Below are positions 7,086-15,479 of a stretch of 47,795 nt of DNA, piece after piece. The notes under the pieces were generated by a model. It was not told where the DNA came from. It searched no databases and saw only the letters and a list, made by a program, of their open reading frames with translations. The stretch comes from DATATV01 sp035551355 (GTDB lineage: Bacteria; Actinomycetota; Actinomycetes; Mycobacteriales; Pseudonocardiaceae), in assembly GCA_035551355.1 (NCBI GenBank), contig DASZNF010000119.1:1-47795 (forward strand), given 5' to 3'. A program made the translations under genes and the position numbers. The stretch's first letter is position 1; the number at the start of each line of letters is the position of its first letter.

Positions 7086-8734
7086 CCCTGGTTTCCCATG
7101 GGAATCCGCACGTCCTTGTCGGCCGCGACCCGGTCGGCGTCGGCGTACCCGGCGTCCACGTGGCGCAGCACGCCCATGGCCGGGTCGTTGGTGAGCACCC
7201 GCTCGATCTTCTGCGCGGCCAACGGGGTTCCGTCGGCCACGGTCACCTGACCGGCGTGGATGGACCGGCCCATGCCGACCCCGCCGCCGTGGTGGATGGA
7301 CACCCAGCTGGCCCCGGAGGCGGTGTTGACCAGCGCGTTGAGCAGCGGCCAGTCGGCGATCGCGTCCGAGCCGTCGGCCATCGATTCCGTTTCCCGGTAA
7401 GGCGAAGCGACCGAGCCGCAGTCCAGGTGGTCGCGGCCGATGGCCACCGGCGCGGACAGTTCGCCGCTGGCCACCATCTCGTTGAACCGCACCCCCGCCT
7501 TGTCCCGCTCGCCGTAGCCCAGCCAGCAGATCCGCGCGGGCAGGCCCTGGAAGGCCACCCGCTCCCCGGCCAGTTTGATCCACCGGGCCAGGGATTCGTT
7601 CTCCGGGAACAAATCCAGGATGGCCCGGTCGGTGGCGGCGATGTCGGCCGGATCGCCGGACAGCGCGGCCCAGCGGAACGGGCCCCTGCCCTCGCAGAAC
7701 AGCGGGCGGATGTAGGCCGGCACGAAACCGGGGTAGTCGAAGGCCCGTTCGCAGCCGCCGAGTTTGGCCTCGCCGCGCAGCGAGTTGCCGTAGTCGAACA
7801 CTTCCGCGCCGCGGTCCAGGAAACCGAGCATGGCGTCCACGTGCTCGGCCATCGAATCCCTTGCGCGGTCGGTGAACTCGTCCGGTTTGGTCGCCGCGTA
7901 GTCCGGCCAGTCAGCCAGGTCCACCCCCTTGGGCAGGTAGGCCAGCGGGTCGTGCGCGGAGGTCTGGTCGGTGACGATGTCCGCGTCAACGCCCCGGCGC
8001 AGCAGCTCGGGCAGCACCTCGGCGGCGTTGCCGATCAACCCGATGGAAATGGCCCTGCGGTCCCGTTTCGCCGCTTCGGCCCGCTGGATCGCATCGTCCA
8101 CATCGGACGCGAGCTCGTCGAGGTAGCGGGTTTCCAGCCGCCGCCTGGCCCGGGCCGGGTCGACCTCGATGACCAGCGCGGTGCCGCCGTTCATGGTCAC
8201 CGCAAGCGGTTGCGCGCCGCCCATGCCACCCAACCCGGCGGTGATGGTCAGGGTGCCGGCCAGGGTTCCGCCGAACCGTTTGGCCGCGATGGCCGCGAAC
8301 GTCTCGTAGGTGCCCTGCAGGATGCCCTGGGTGCCGATGTAGATCCAGGAACCGGCGGTCATCTGGCCGTACATGGTCAGGCCGAGCGCTTCCAGGCGGC
8401 GGAACTCCGGCCAGTTGGCCCAGTCCGGCACCAGGTTGGAGTTGGCGATCAGCACCCGCGGCGCCCACTCGTGGGTGCGCAGCACGCCGACCGGGCGGCC
8501 GGACTGCACCAGCAGCGTCTCGTCCTCGCGCAGATCGGTCAGTTCCCTTGTGATGGCGTGGAAACTGGGCCAGTCCCGGGCGGCCTTGCCGGTGCCGCCG
8601 TAGACCACCAGATCCTGTGGCCGCTCGGCCACCTCCGGGTCGAGATTGTTGTGCAGCATGCGCAACGGGGCTTCGGTGGCCCAGCTGCGCGCGGTCAGCG
8701 TGGTTCCGCGCGCGGCCCGGATGGTCTCGGTCAT
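7082..8734 (-). CDS. hutU: urocanate hydratase (EC 4.2.1.49)
   Basis: The protein has 550 residues, the standard length. It uses tightly bound NAD+ as an electrophile to convert urocanate to 4-imidazolone-5-propionate. Recognisable blocks are VYGGTGKAARDWPSFH, MYGQMTAGSWIYIGTQGI, GLGGMGGAQPLAVTMNGG (dinucleotide site), ICWLGYGERDKAG with the conserved Cys at 403, and SIHHGGGVGMGRSIHAG. ATG 8734 overlaps the hutH stop as ATGA, and its own stop overlaps the next start as ATGA. Translational coupling through the operon is therefore likely. The enzyme is cytoplasmic. Confidence 0.97.
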   Translation of the reverse strand: MTETIRAARGTTLTARSWATEAPLRMLHNNLDPEVAERPQDLVVYGGTGKAARDWPSFHAITRELTDLREDETLLVQSGRPVGVLRTHEWAPRVLIANSNLVPDWANWPEFRRLEALGLTMYGQMTAGSWIYIGTQGILQGTYETFAAIAAKRFGGTLAGTLTITAGLGGMGGAQPLAVTMNGGTALVIEVDPARARRRLETRYLDELASDVDDAIQRAEAAKRDRRAISIGLIGNAAEVLPELLRRGVDADIVTDQTSAHDPLAYLPKGVDLADWPDYAATKPDEFTDRARDSMAEHVDAMLGFLDRGAEVFDYGNSLRGEAKLGGCERAFDYPGFVPAYIRPLFCEGRGPFRWAALSGDPADIAATDRAILDLFPENESLARWIKLAGERVAFQGLPARICWLGYGERDKAGVRFNEMVASGELSAPVAIGRDHLDCGSVASPYRETESMADGSDAIADWPLLNALVNTASGASWVSIHHGGGVGMGRSIHAGQVTVADGTPLAAQKIERVLTNDPAMGVLRHVDAGYADADRVAADKDVRIPMGNQG

Positions 8735-10278
8735 CGGCTTTCTCCTTGCCAGAGAGCGGAATTCACGGCGTCGGCGACTGCGCCGGTGCGGATCAGCCGC
8801 TCCGCCTCGGCGATCTCCGGGGCCAGGTGCCGGTCCGGCCCGGGGCCGGGAACCCGTTGGCGCAGCACGGAAACCGCCGCCGCGGTGGCCGGTGCGGGGG
8901 TGAGCGGGGCGCGCAGGTCCAGGGCGCGTGCGGCAGTGAGCAGTTCGATGGCCAGCACGGTGGTCAGGCCGTCGATCGCGCGGCGCAGTTTGCGCGCGGC
9001 CGACCAGCCCATGGACACGTGGTCCTCCTGCATGGCCGAGCTGGGAATGGAATCCACCGAGGCGGGCACGGCCAGCCGCTTGAGTTCGCCGACCACCGAA
9101 GCCTGGGTGTACTGCGCGATCATGTGCCCGGAATCCACGCCCGGATCGTCGGCCAGGAATGGCGGCAAACCGTGCGAGCGGGCCACATCCAGCATCCGGT
9201 CGGTGCGCCGTTCGGCCATGCTGGCCACGTCGGCCACCGGAATGGCCAGGAAATCCAGCACGTAGGCCACCGGCGCGCCGTGGAAGTTGCCGTTGGACTC
9301 CACCCGGCCGTCGGCCAGCACCACCGGATTGTCGATGGCCGAGGCCAGTTCCCGGTCGGCCACGGTGATCGCGTGGGCCAGGGTGTCCCGGGCCGCGCCG
9401 TGCACCTGCGGGGCGCAGCGCAGCGAATAGGCGTCCTGCACCCGGTTGCAGTCCGGGCCGCGGTGGCTGGCCACGATCGGCGAATCGGCCAGCAGCGCGG
9501 CCATCCGGGCGGCCGAGGCGGCCTGGCCGGGATGCGGGCGCAGGGCCTGCAGGTCGGCGGCGAACACCCGGTCGGTGCCCAGCAGCGCCTCCACGCTCAT
9601 CGCCGCGGTCAGGTCGGCCAGTTCCAGCAGCGCGGCCAGATCGGCGGCGGCCAGCACCAGCATGCCGAGCATGCCGTCGGTGCCGTTGATCAGCGCCAGG
9701 CCCTCCTTCTCGGCCAGCGCCACCGGCGTGATGCCGGCCTCGGCCAGTGCCTCACTCGCCGGGCGCAGCAGGCCCTGCGCGTCGTGCACCTCGCCCTCGC
9801 CGGTCAGGGCCAGCGCGATCGCCGACAGCGGGGCCAGATCCCCGGAGCAGCCCAGCGAGCCGTACTCGGGCACCACCGGGGTGATGCCGGCGTTCAGCAT
9901 CGCGGCCAGCGCGGCCACCGTGCCCGGGCGCACGCCGGTGCGGCCGGTGGCCAGGGTGTGCAGCCGCAGCAGTTGCAGGGCCCGCACCACCTCGCGCTCC
10001 ACCGGCGCTCCCGCGCCCGCGGCGTGCGAGCGGATCAGCGAGCTCTGCAGCGCGGCCCGGCGGTCGGGCGGGATGTGTTTCGTGGCCAATGCACCGAATC
10101 CGGTGGACACGCCGTAGGTGGGCGTCTCCGCGGTGGCCAGCGCCTCGATGTGCTTGCGGGTCTCGGTGACCGCGGCGACGGCCGAGTCGGTCAACGTGAC
10201 CTCGGCGCCGTGCCGGGCGACGGCGACCACCTGCGCCCGGCTCAGCGGGGCCGGGTCCAGCGGAACGGGCTGCGACAT
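8731..10278 (-). CDS. hutH: histidine ammonia-lyase (EC 4.3.1.3)
   Basis: The protein has 515 residues. It deaminates L-histidine to trans-urocanate, the first step of the pathway. Family blocks are present: TYGVSTGFGALA near residue 54, the MIO-forming loop GSLGCSGDLAPL (Cys144-Ser145-Gly146), KEGLALINGTDGM, QDAYSLRC, and SMGWSAARK. The MIO tripeptide is Cys-Ser-Gly rather than the textbook Ala-Ser-Gly. ATG 10278 has a GATGAGGAC site just upstream. It is the first gene of a five-gene operon, divergent from an IclR-type regulator across a 92-bp gap with an inverted repeat. Confidence 0.96.
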   Translation of the reverse strand: MSQPVPLDPAPLSRAQVVAVARHGAEVTLTDSAVAAVTETRKHIEALATAETPTYGVSTGFGALATKHIPPDRRAALQSSLIRSHAAGAGAPVEREVVRALQLLRLHTLATGRTGVRPGTVAALAAMLNAGITPVVPEYGSLGCSGDLAPLSAIALALTGEGEVHDAQGLLRPASEALAEAGITPVALAEKEGLALINGTDGMLGMLVLAAADLAALLELADLTAAMSVEALLGTDRVFAADLQALRPHPGQAASAARMAALLADSPIVASHRGPDCNRVQDAYSLRCAPQVHGAARDTLAHAITVADRELASAIDNPVVLADGRVESNGNFHGAPVAYVLDFLAIPVADVASMAERRTDRMLDVARSHGLPPFLADDPGVDSGHMIAQYTQASVVGELKRLAVPASVDSIPSSAMQEDHVSMGWSAARKLRRAIDGLTTVLAIELLTAARALDLRAPLTPAPATAAAVSVLRQRVPGPGPDRHLAPEIAEAERLIRTGAVADAVNSALWQGESR

Positions 10279-10332
10279 GTCCTCATCACAACTCGCCGCG
10301 AGCGGCGGCGCGACCCCGGTCGCGGCAATGGT

Positions 10333-10348
10333 GTCTGGTATCCCAGAC
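10333..10348. promoter_or_regulatory. candidate IclR operator GTCTGGTATCCCAGAC
   Basis: This dyad has 6-bp arms (GTCTGG and CCAGAC) around TATC. It lies between hutH (start 10278, minus) and the IclR gene (start 10371, plus). It is the only clear dyad in this divergent promoter, so it is the likely site through which the IclR protein controls the hut operon and itself. Confidence 0.6.
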
Positions 10349-10370
10349 GGCGGTGTGTTTGGCTGGCCCG

Positions 10371-11165
10371 GTGAGTGATGTGCCCGCGCTGCGCCGAGGG
10401 CTGGCGGTGCTGCGCCTGTTGGCCAGCCACGCCGGGCCGATGACCGCGACCGCGGTGGCCGGGGAGCTGGCGCTGCCCCGCTCGACCGTGTACCACCTGC
10501 TGGCCGAGCTGTCCGCCGCCGGTTTCGTCACGCACCTGCCGGAGGAGCGCCGGTACGGGCTCGGGGTGGCCGCGTTCGAGTTGGGTTCGGCCTATCTGCG
10601 CCACGATCCGCTGGAGCGGCTGGCCCGGCCGGTGCTGCGACGGCTGGTCGACCGGCTCGGGCATCCCGCGCACCTTGGCGTGCTGCACGGCCGGGAAACC
10701 CTGTATCTGCTGCGCGAACAGCCGGCGCGGCCGCAGACGCTGGTCACTGATGTCGGGGTGCGGTTGCCTGCGCACCTGCCCGCGTCCGGGCGGGCCATGC
10801 TGGGCATGCTGCCGGCCGCGCAGGTGCGCGCGCTGTTCCCGGACGCGGCCGGTTTCGTCAACCGCACCGGGCGCGGACCGGGGAACCTGCCCGCGTTGCG
10901 CCGGCTGCTGACCGCGCAGCGGCGACGGGGCTGGGCGGTGGAGGACGGCTATGTCACGCCGGGTTTCGCCTCGGTCGCGGTTGCGGTGCTCGACCACGGC
11001 GGGCGGCCGGTGGCGGCGATCAGCGTGACCTTCCGGCACGAGTGCGGTGCGGCCGAGGACGGCGGGCCGGAGCGGGAATGCGGCCGGGAATGGCCGGAAC
11101 TGGCCGAAGACGCGGGCCGGGCCGCCGCCGAGCTGTCAGCTCGGATCGGCGGCCCGGCCCGGTAG
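10371..11165 (+). CDS. IclR family regulator, probable regulator of the hut operon
   Basis: The protein has 264 residues from the GTG at 10371. An in-frame start at 10353 would overlap the likely promoter. The N-terminal winged helix-turn-helix reads ALRRGLAVLRLLASHAGP, then TAVAGELALPRSTVYHLL and AGFVTHLPEERRYGLG. The C-terminal IclR effector domain follows from about residue 85, with LGVLHGRETLYLL, PAHLPASGRAMLG, and GWAVEDGYVTPGFASVAVAV. It is divergent from hutH. By analogy with IclR proteins beside catabolic operons, urocanate or histidine is a plausible effector, but this is inferred. Its 3' end converges on the APC permease gene with only 18 bp between them. Confidence 0.9.
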   Translation: MSDVPALRRGLAVLRLLASHAGPMTATAVAGELALPRSTVYHLLAELSAAGFVTHLPEERRYGLGVAAFELGSAYLRHDPLERLARPVLRRLVDRLGHPAHLGVLHGRETLYLLREQPARPQTLVTDVGVRLPAHLPASGRAMLGMLPAAQVRALFPDAAGFVNRTGRGPGNLPALRRLLTAQRRRGWAVEDGYVTPGFASVAVAVLDHGGRPVAAISVTFRHECGAAEDGGPERECGREWPELAEDAGRAAAELSARIGGPAR

Positions 11166-11183
11166 AACCAACCGGAACGAGAA

Positions 11184-12860
11184 TCAGACGGCCAGCGTCG
11201 GGTCCTGCTCCAGATCTTCCTTGTCCTGGTCGACGACCGCGTCGATCTCCGGCTTGGAGATCGCGGTGTTCACGGCCCAGTAGAAGATCACCAGGTTGAC
11301 CGCGGCGACGATGAACAGGTCCCAGATCGAGGGCAGAACCAGCTTCTCCGGGCCGCCCTGCTCGAACCCGCCGGAGTCGAAGTTGCCCAGGAAGCCGAGG
11401 ATCAGGTTGGCCACGATCCACACCGGGACCCAGGACACGCCCTTCCACTCGCTCTTGGAGATCGGCAGCTTCTGCTTGCGGACCGCCTGGGTCACCGCGA
11501 AGATCACCACGCCCAGCACCAGCGCCACGTCGATCTTCCAGGTGGTGTCGAAGCCACCCCAGTAGACCACCAGGTTCGCGGCGGCGAAGCCGAACGGGGC
11601 GAGGAACGCCGCGCCCTTGAGCCGGTAGGGCCGCTTCCGCTCCGGGTCGCGCTTGCGCAGCGCGGCCAGGGCGACCGGGGCGTAGGAGTACATCATCGCG
11701 GTGGCCGAGGTGACCAGACCGACCAGGCTCTGCCAGCTGGGGAACGGCAGGAACGCGATCTCACCGATGATGAAGGCCAGCACGACCGACCAGATCGGGA
11801 TGCCGCGCTTGGTCAGCTTGGCGAAACCGCGGGGCAGCTCACCGGCGTGCGCCTGGGCGTAGGTGAACCGGGACGAGGAACCGAGGTAGACCAGGCCGGT
11901 GCCGGCCGGAGAGATGAACGCGTCGGCGTAGAGGATGTAGGCCAGCCAGCCCGCGCCCGCGGCGGTGGCCAGCGTGGCGTACGGACCGAACGCGCCCTTC
12001 TCGATCGGCGCCTTCCAGCCGTGCACCAGCGCGGCCGGGTCAAGCGAACCGATGAACGCGATCTCCAGCAGGATGTAGACGACCGCGCCGATACCCATGG
12101 CGATCAACACCGCGCGAGCGATGTCCTTCTGCGGGTTTTTCGCCTCGCCGCCGAACTGGATGGCCTGTTCGAAGCCCTGTGCGGCGAACACGACACCGGC
12201 GGGCATGGCGGCGAAGATGCCGTTGACGCCCATCGGCAGGAAGCCACCACCCGCGTGGAAGTTGCCCGGGTGGAACGACAGCGACAGCAGCACGATGATG
12301 GTGAGCACCGGAACGGCGAACTTCCAGATCATCGTGTACTTGTTGCTCTCGGAGAGCAGCTTGACGCCGACCAGGTTGATCCAGGTGAAGACGATCATCA
12401 GCAGGGAGGCCCAGAACAGACCGGAACCGCTGAGGTTCCCTTCGCTGTTGAGCAGACCCAGGTGCTGGTTGACCCACTGGATGTTGTCCAGGTACTGGAC
12501 GCTGGCCTCGACCTCGATCGGGGCCAGGGTGACCGCCTGCAGCCATGCGGTCCAGCCCGCGATGAATCCGGTGATCTTGCCGAAGGCGAAGGCCGGGAAT
12601 CGCGCGGTGCCACCGGCGACCGGGTACGCGGTGCCGAGTTCGGCGTGCACCAGGGCCAACGCGCCAAGGATGACGACCGCGAGAATCCAGGACAACAAGG
12701 AAGCCGGCCCGGCGACCTTCGTTGCCTTGTAGGCGCCCAGAAGCCAGCCTGAACCGATGATCGAGCCCAGCGAGACCATTGTCAGGCCGAACAAGCCGAC
12801 CGATCGCTGGAGCTTGGCGTGCCCAGCGGCGGAGACGCCACTGTCTTTGACTTGTGTCAT
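11184..12860 (-). CDS. APC superfamily amino-acid permease
   Basis: The protein has 558 residues with about 12-14 hydrophobic segments. The APC signature is near the N-terminus: LFGLTMVSLGSIIGSGWLLG, the TM1 region with the unwound GSGW stretch. The helix with ELGTAYPVAGGTARFPAFAF and the block AAQGFEQAIQFGGEAKNP are typical of the family. It imports an amino acid or similar amine, probably driven by protons. The hydrophilic C-terminal tail is acidic. The gene has its own promoter region (12861-13090) and converges on the IclR gene. It could carry histidine, but it is not in the hut operon and nothing in the sequence fixes the substrate. Confidence 0.88.
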   Translation of the reverse strand: MTQVKDSGVSAAGHAKLQRSVGLFGLTMVSLGSIIGSGWLLGAYKATKVAGPASLLSWILAVVILGALALVHAELGTAYPVAGGTARFPAFAFGKITGFIAGWTAWLQAVTLAPIEVEASVQYLDNIQWVNQHLGLLNSEGNLSGSGLFWASLLMIVFTWINLVGVKLLSESNKYTMIWKFAVPVLTIIVLLSLSFHPGNFHAGGGFLPMGVNGIFAAMPAGVVFAAQGFEQAIQFGGEAKNPQKDIARAVLIAMGIGAVVYILLEIAFIGSLDPAALVHGWKAPIEKGAFGPYATLATAAGAGWLAYILYADAFISPAGTGLVYLGSSSRFTYAQAHAGELPRGFAKLTKRGIPIWSVVLAFIIGEIAFLPFPSWQSLVGLVTSATAMMYSYAPVALAALRKRDPERKRPYRLKGAAFLAPFGFAAANLVVYWGGFDTTWKIDVALVLGVVIFAVTQAVRKQKLPISKSEWKGVSWVPVWIVANLILGFLGNFDSGGFEQGGPEKLVLPSIWDLFIVAAVNLVIFYWAVNTAISKPEIDAVVDQDKEDLEQDPTLAV

Positions 12861-12895
12861 GAGTTTCCTCAGTAGTCCTGGTGAACCATGTCCAA

Positions 12896-12912
12896 CGCCT
12901 CTGTTAGAGGCG
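12896..12912. repeat. inverted repeat CGCCTCT-GTT-AGAGGCG upstream of the permease gene
   Basis: Perfect 7-bp arms with a 3-nt loop start 36 bp upstream of the permease ATG. It would form a hairpin in the mRNA leader or act as a repressor operator. Confidence 0.5.
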
Positions 12913-12985
12913 CATCGCCAGAAATCGTAGGGCGTTGCGCCGAAAAGAGGATAACGATCGCATCACCGCTGGTTCATGTTCGGTT

Positions 12986-13003
12986 AAACCCTCACGAGGG
13001 TTT
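12986..13003. repeat. inverted repeat AAACCCT-CACG-AGGGTTT in the permease leader
   Basis: Perfect 7-bp arms with a 4-nt loop. On the minus strand it lies upstream of the permease gene and just downstream of the AT-rich likely promoter. A regulatory protein site or leader hairpin is possible. Confidence 0.45.
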
Positions 13004-13091
13004 GTCGGGATTGGGCGAATTTACCGCCCGGCAACGCTCCATTCGATACTTCGAGCATAGCCAAAATAGCGAAACAACTTCAGCAATCAGG

Positions 13092-13120
13092 CGGCCGGGC
13101 GAAGATGCTTCGCCCGGCCG
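13092..13120 (-). terminator. terminator of the osmoprotectant ABC operon
   Basis: Perfect 13-bp arms starting CGGCCGGGCGAAG surround an ATG loop. It lies about 70 bp after the stop of the binding-protein gene, in a gap with no other minus-strand gene end. It has no long T tract, as is common in high-GC actinobacteria. Confidence 0.8.
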
Positions 13121-13190
13121 TCTAGATCACCGATGATCCTTCATGGCAGCTGTTCGAGTTGCGGCATGCGCAAGAGCGTGCTATCTACGC

Positions 13191-14117
13191 TCAGCCCAGA
13201 CCGACTGATTTCAGCCAGCTCTGCGCCACATCCGAGGGGTCCGGCTTGTCCGGCGCGTTGAGCTGCGCGTCCAAACTGGCCAGTGTCCTGGTGTCCAACT
13301 TGGCCTGCACCGCGTTGAGCGCGGCGGTGATCGTCGGGGTCAGCTTCGCCTTGTTGACCACCGGAACCACGTTCTGCGCGGCGAAGTTGTTCTTCGGGTC
13401 GGCCAGCACCACCCAGCCGTTGTCCGGGATGGACGGATCGGTGGTGAAGATGTCGGCCGCCTGCACCTGACCGTTCTTCAGCGCCGCCACGGTCAGCGGG
13501 CCGCCCGCGTCCAGCGAGTCGAACGTGCCGAAGGTGCAGTCGTAGTTCTTCTTGAACCCGGGCACGCCGTCCGGCCGGGTCTTCAGCTCCGGTGGGCCGC
13601 CGAAGGTCAGCTGGCCGCAGATCGGGCCGAGCTGGGCCATCGAGGTCAGGTGGTACTTGTCCGAGGTCGCCTTGGTGACCACGATGGCGTCCTTGTCCTC
13701 CGCCGCCGCCTGGTTCAGCACGGTGAGGTTGCTGGGCAACGCCTTCTGCAGCGCCGCGTACACCGGGTCGGAGGCCACCTCGGTGGCGTTGGCGTTGAGG
13801 TACTGCAGCAACGTGCCGCTGTACTCCGGGATCAGGTCGATGGTGCCGCTCTTCAGCGCCGGGAAGTACGCCTCCCGGTTGCCGATGTCCAGCTTGGTGT
13901 TGACCTTCACCCCCTTGGCGGTCAGCGCGGCCACGTAGATGTCGGCCAGCAGGGTGCTCTCGGTGAAGTTGCCCGAGCCGATGGTGATCGTGCCGGCCGG
14001 GGACGGCGCTCCGGAGGCCCCGGACGACCCGGACACCGGATTGCTGCTGCTTCCGCAGGCGGTCAGGCCGAGCACCGCGACACAGGCGGTGGCCAGTCCG
14101 ATGATCGTGCGTTTCAT
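13191..14117 (-). CDS. osmoprotectant (glycine betaine/choline/proline) ABC transporter substrate-binding lipoprotein
   Basis: The protein has 308 residues. Its lipoprotein signal peptide ends in the lipobox LTAC (Cys21), followed by a Ser/Gly/Pro linker. The mature domain begins ITIGSGNFTESTLLADIYVA, characteristic of the OpuAC/ProX type-II binding fold, and has NREAYFPALKSGTIDLIPEY plus a late AADIFTTDPSIPDNG block. It is membrane-anchored and captures quaternary amines for the permeases encoded just upstream. It is the last gene of a four-gene minus-strand operon (ATPase, permease, permease, binding protein), immediately after the second permease, and is followed by a strong hairpin at 13092-13120. 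Confidence 0.93.
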   Translation of the reverse strand: MKRTIIGLATACVAVLGLTACGSSSNPVSGSSGASGAPSPAGTITIGSGNFTESTLLADIYVAALTAKGVKVNTKLDIGNREAYFPALKSGTIDLIPEYSGTLLQYLNANATEVASDPVYAALQKALPSNLTVLNQAAAEDKDAIVVTKATSDKYHLTSMAQLGPICGQLTFGGPPELKTRPDGVPGFKKNYDCTFGTFDSLDAGGPLTVAALKNGQVQAADIFTTDPSIPDNGWVVLADPKNNFAAQNVVPVVNKAKLTPTITAALNAVQAKLDTRTLASLDAQLNAPDKPDPSDVAQSWLKSVGLG

Positions 14118-14816
14118 CTAGGTTCGTCCTCCGGATTTCTGGATGTGCGCCCGCAGCCCCGGCGAGACCGCGAACCGCTGTACCAGGGCGAAAGCCCCGT
14201 CGACCAACAACGCCAGCACCGCGACCAGCACGGCACCGGCCGCCATCTGCGCGTAGCCGTCCAGCGTGTGCTCGGCGTACCCGTCGATGATGAACCGGCC
14301 CAGCCCGCCAAGCGCGACCTCCGCGGCGATGGTCGCGGTGGCCACCACCTGCAGGGCCGCGCTGCGGATGCCGCCCAGGATCAGCGGCAGCGCGTTGGGG
14401 ATCTCCACCCCGAAAAGTACCTGGTACCAACGCATCCCGACACCCCGGGCAGCGTCCACAACAGACGCTTCGACCGAGGCGATGCCGGAATACGTGCCGG
14501 CCAGCACGGGCGGGACGGCCAGGATTATCAACGCGATCAGCGGCGGCACCAGGCCCAGCCCGATGGCCAGGAAGGCCAGCACCAGCAGGCCGACGCTGGG
14601 CAGCGCGCGCAGATAGTTGGCCAGGCCCACCAACAGGAATCCGCCGCGGCCGGTGTGCCCGACCACCGCGCCGACGGGCAGCCCGATGAGCATCGCGAAC
14701 ACCAGCGCCAGCGCGGTGTACTCCAGGTGTTGCAGCAGACGGATGGGAATGCCGTCGCCGCCCGACCAGTTCGCCGAGCTGGACAGGAAATCGCCGATCG
14801 CGGAGAACCAGTTCAT
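14118..14816 (-). CDS. osmoprotectant ABC transporter permease (second subunit)
   Basis: The protein has 232 residues. The ATG at 14816 is chosen because it forms an ATGA overlap with the preceding permease stop and begins MNWFSAIGDFL. Five to six membrane segments follow. The binding-protein-dependent permease loop is visible as DAARGVGMRWYQVLFGVEIP with NALPLILGGIRSAALQ after it (EAA-like motif with a conserved Gly). The C-terminal strand FIIDGYAEHTLDGY is typical of OpuC/ProW-type permeases. It pairs with the other permease to form the channel used by the CBS-containing ATPase. Confidence 0.93.
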   Translation of the reverse strand: MNWFSAIGDFLSSSANWSGGDGIPIRLLQHLEYTALALVFAMLIGLPVGAVVGHTGRGGFLLVGLANYLRALPSVGLLVLAFLAIGLGLVPPLIALIILAVPPVLAGTYSGIASVEASVVDAARGVGMRWYQVLFGVEIPNALPLILGGIRSAALQVVATATIAAEVALGGLGRFIIDGYAEHTLDGYAQMAAGAVLVAVLALLVDGAFALVQRFAVSPGLRAHIQKSGGRT

Positions 14817-15454
14817 CGGCGCACCGCCCGGGCCCACGGGGTGGCGATCCGGCCCAGCATCAGCAACACGGTGTCGGCCAGCACGGCCAGCAGCACACAG
14901 GCGATCACGCCGACGACCACCTCCGTGAGGAAGTTGCGCTGGAAGCCGTCGGTGAACAGTTGACCGAGACCGCCGAGGCCGATCAGCGCGCCGATGCTGG
15001 CCAGGCTGATGTTGGCCACCGTGGCCACCCGCACCCCGGCCACCAGCACCGGAATCGCCAGCGGCAGTTCGACGGTGAAGAACCGGCGCAGCGGTTTGAA
15101 GCCCATCGCGGTGGCCGAGGCGATGATCTCGGTCGGCACCGCGGACAACGCGTCGGCCACCGAACGCACCAGCAGCGCGATCGTGTAGACGGTCAGCGTG
15201 ACGATCATGTTGACCGGATCGAGGATGTCGGTGCCCAGCAGAATCGGCATCACCACGACCAGCGCCAGCGACGGAATCGTGTACAGCACACCGGAAACCG
15301 AGAGCAGGAACCCGCGCAGCATCCGGGAGCGGCAGGCCAGCCAGCCCAGCGGGATGGCCAGGATCAGCCCGAACAGCACCGGCAGCAACGACAGATAGAG
15401 GTGCACCTGGGCCAGTGACCAGATCTCACCCCAGTGTTTGTTGGTCCAGCTCAC
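14813..15454 (-). CDS. osmoprotectant ABC transporter permease (first subunit)
   Basis: The protein has 213 residues from the GTG at 15454, with a GGGAG site upstream. The longer open frame above it is a shadow of the ATPase gene. Hydrophobic segments include HLYLSLLPVLFGLILAIPLG and LLSVSGVLYTIPSLALVVVM. The cytoplasmic EAA loop reads ASATAMGFKPLRRFFTVELP, ahead of VAGVRVATVANISLASIGAL. It starts 25 bp after the ATPase stop and overlaps the next permease by 4 bp (ATGA). It is homologous to the other permease in the operon, and the pair is expected to work as a heterodimer. Confidence 0.92.
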   Translation of the reverse strand: MSWTNKHWGEIWSLAQVHLYLSLLPVLFGLILAIPLGWLACRSRMLRGFLLSVSGVLYTIPSLALVVVMPILLGTDILDPVNMIVTLTVYTIALLVRSVADALSAVPTEIIASATAMGFKPLRRFFTVELPLAIPVLVAGVRVATVANISLASIGALIGLGGLGQLFTDGFQRNFLTEVVVGVIACVLLAVLADTVLLMLGRIATPWARAVRR

Positions 15455-15479
15455 CGGCGCGCTCCCACCGCTGCCCGCC

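Larger units (their letters stand above)
12861..13190. other. 330-bp non-coding region: leader of the permease gene and terminator of the osmoprotectant operon
   Basis: No gene is seen. The stretch holds two inverted repeats in the 5' leader of the permease gene (12896-12912 and 12986-13003). It also has an unusually AT-rich segment at about 13020-13090 that probably carries the permease promoter, and the terminator at 13092-13120. Confidence 0.6.

Noticed and set aside
11184..12860. APC permease as the histidine importer of the hut operon
   Set aside because: It is convergent with the IclR gene, has its own promoter region and no shared operator, so the link is only proximity.
12861..13090. 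Known riboswitch (for example ydaO-type) upstream of the permease
   Set aside because: The region lacks the conserved loops of known classes; only simple hairpins are visible.
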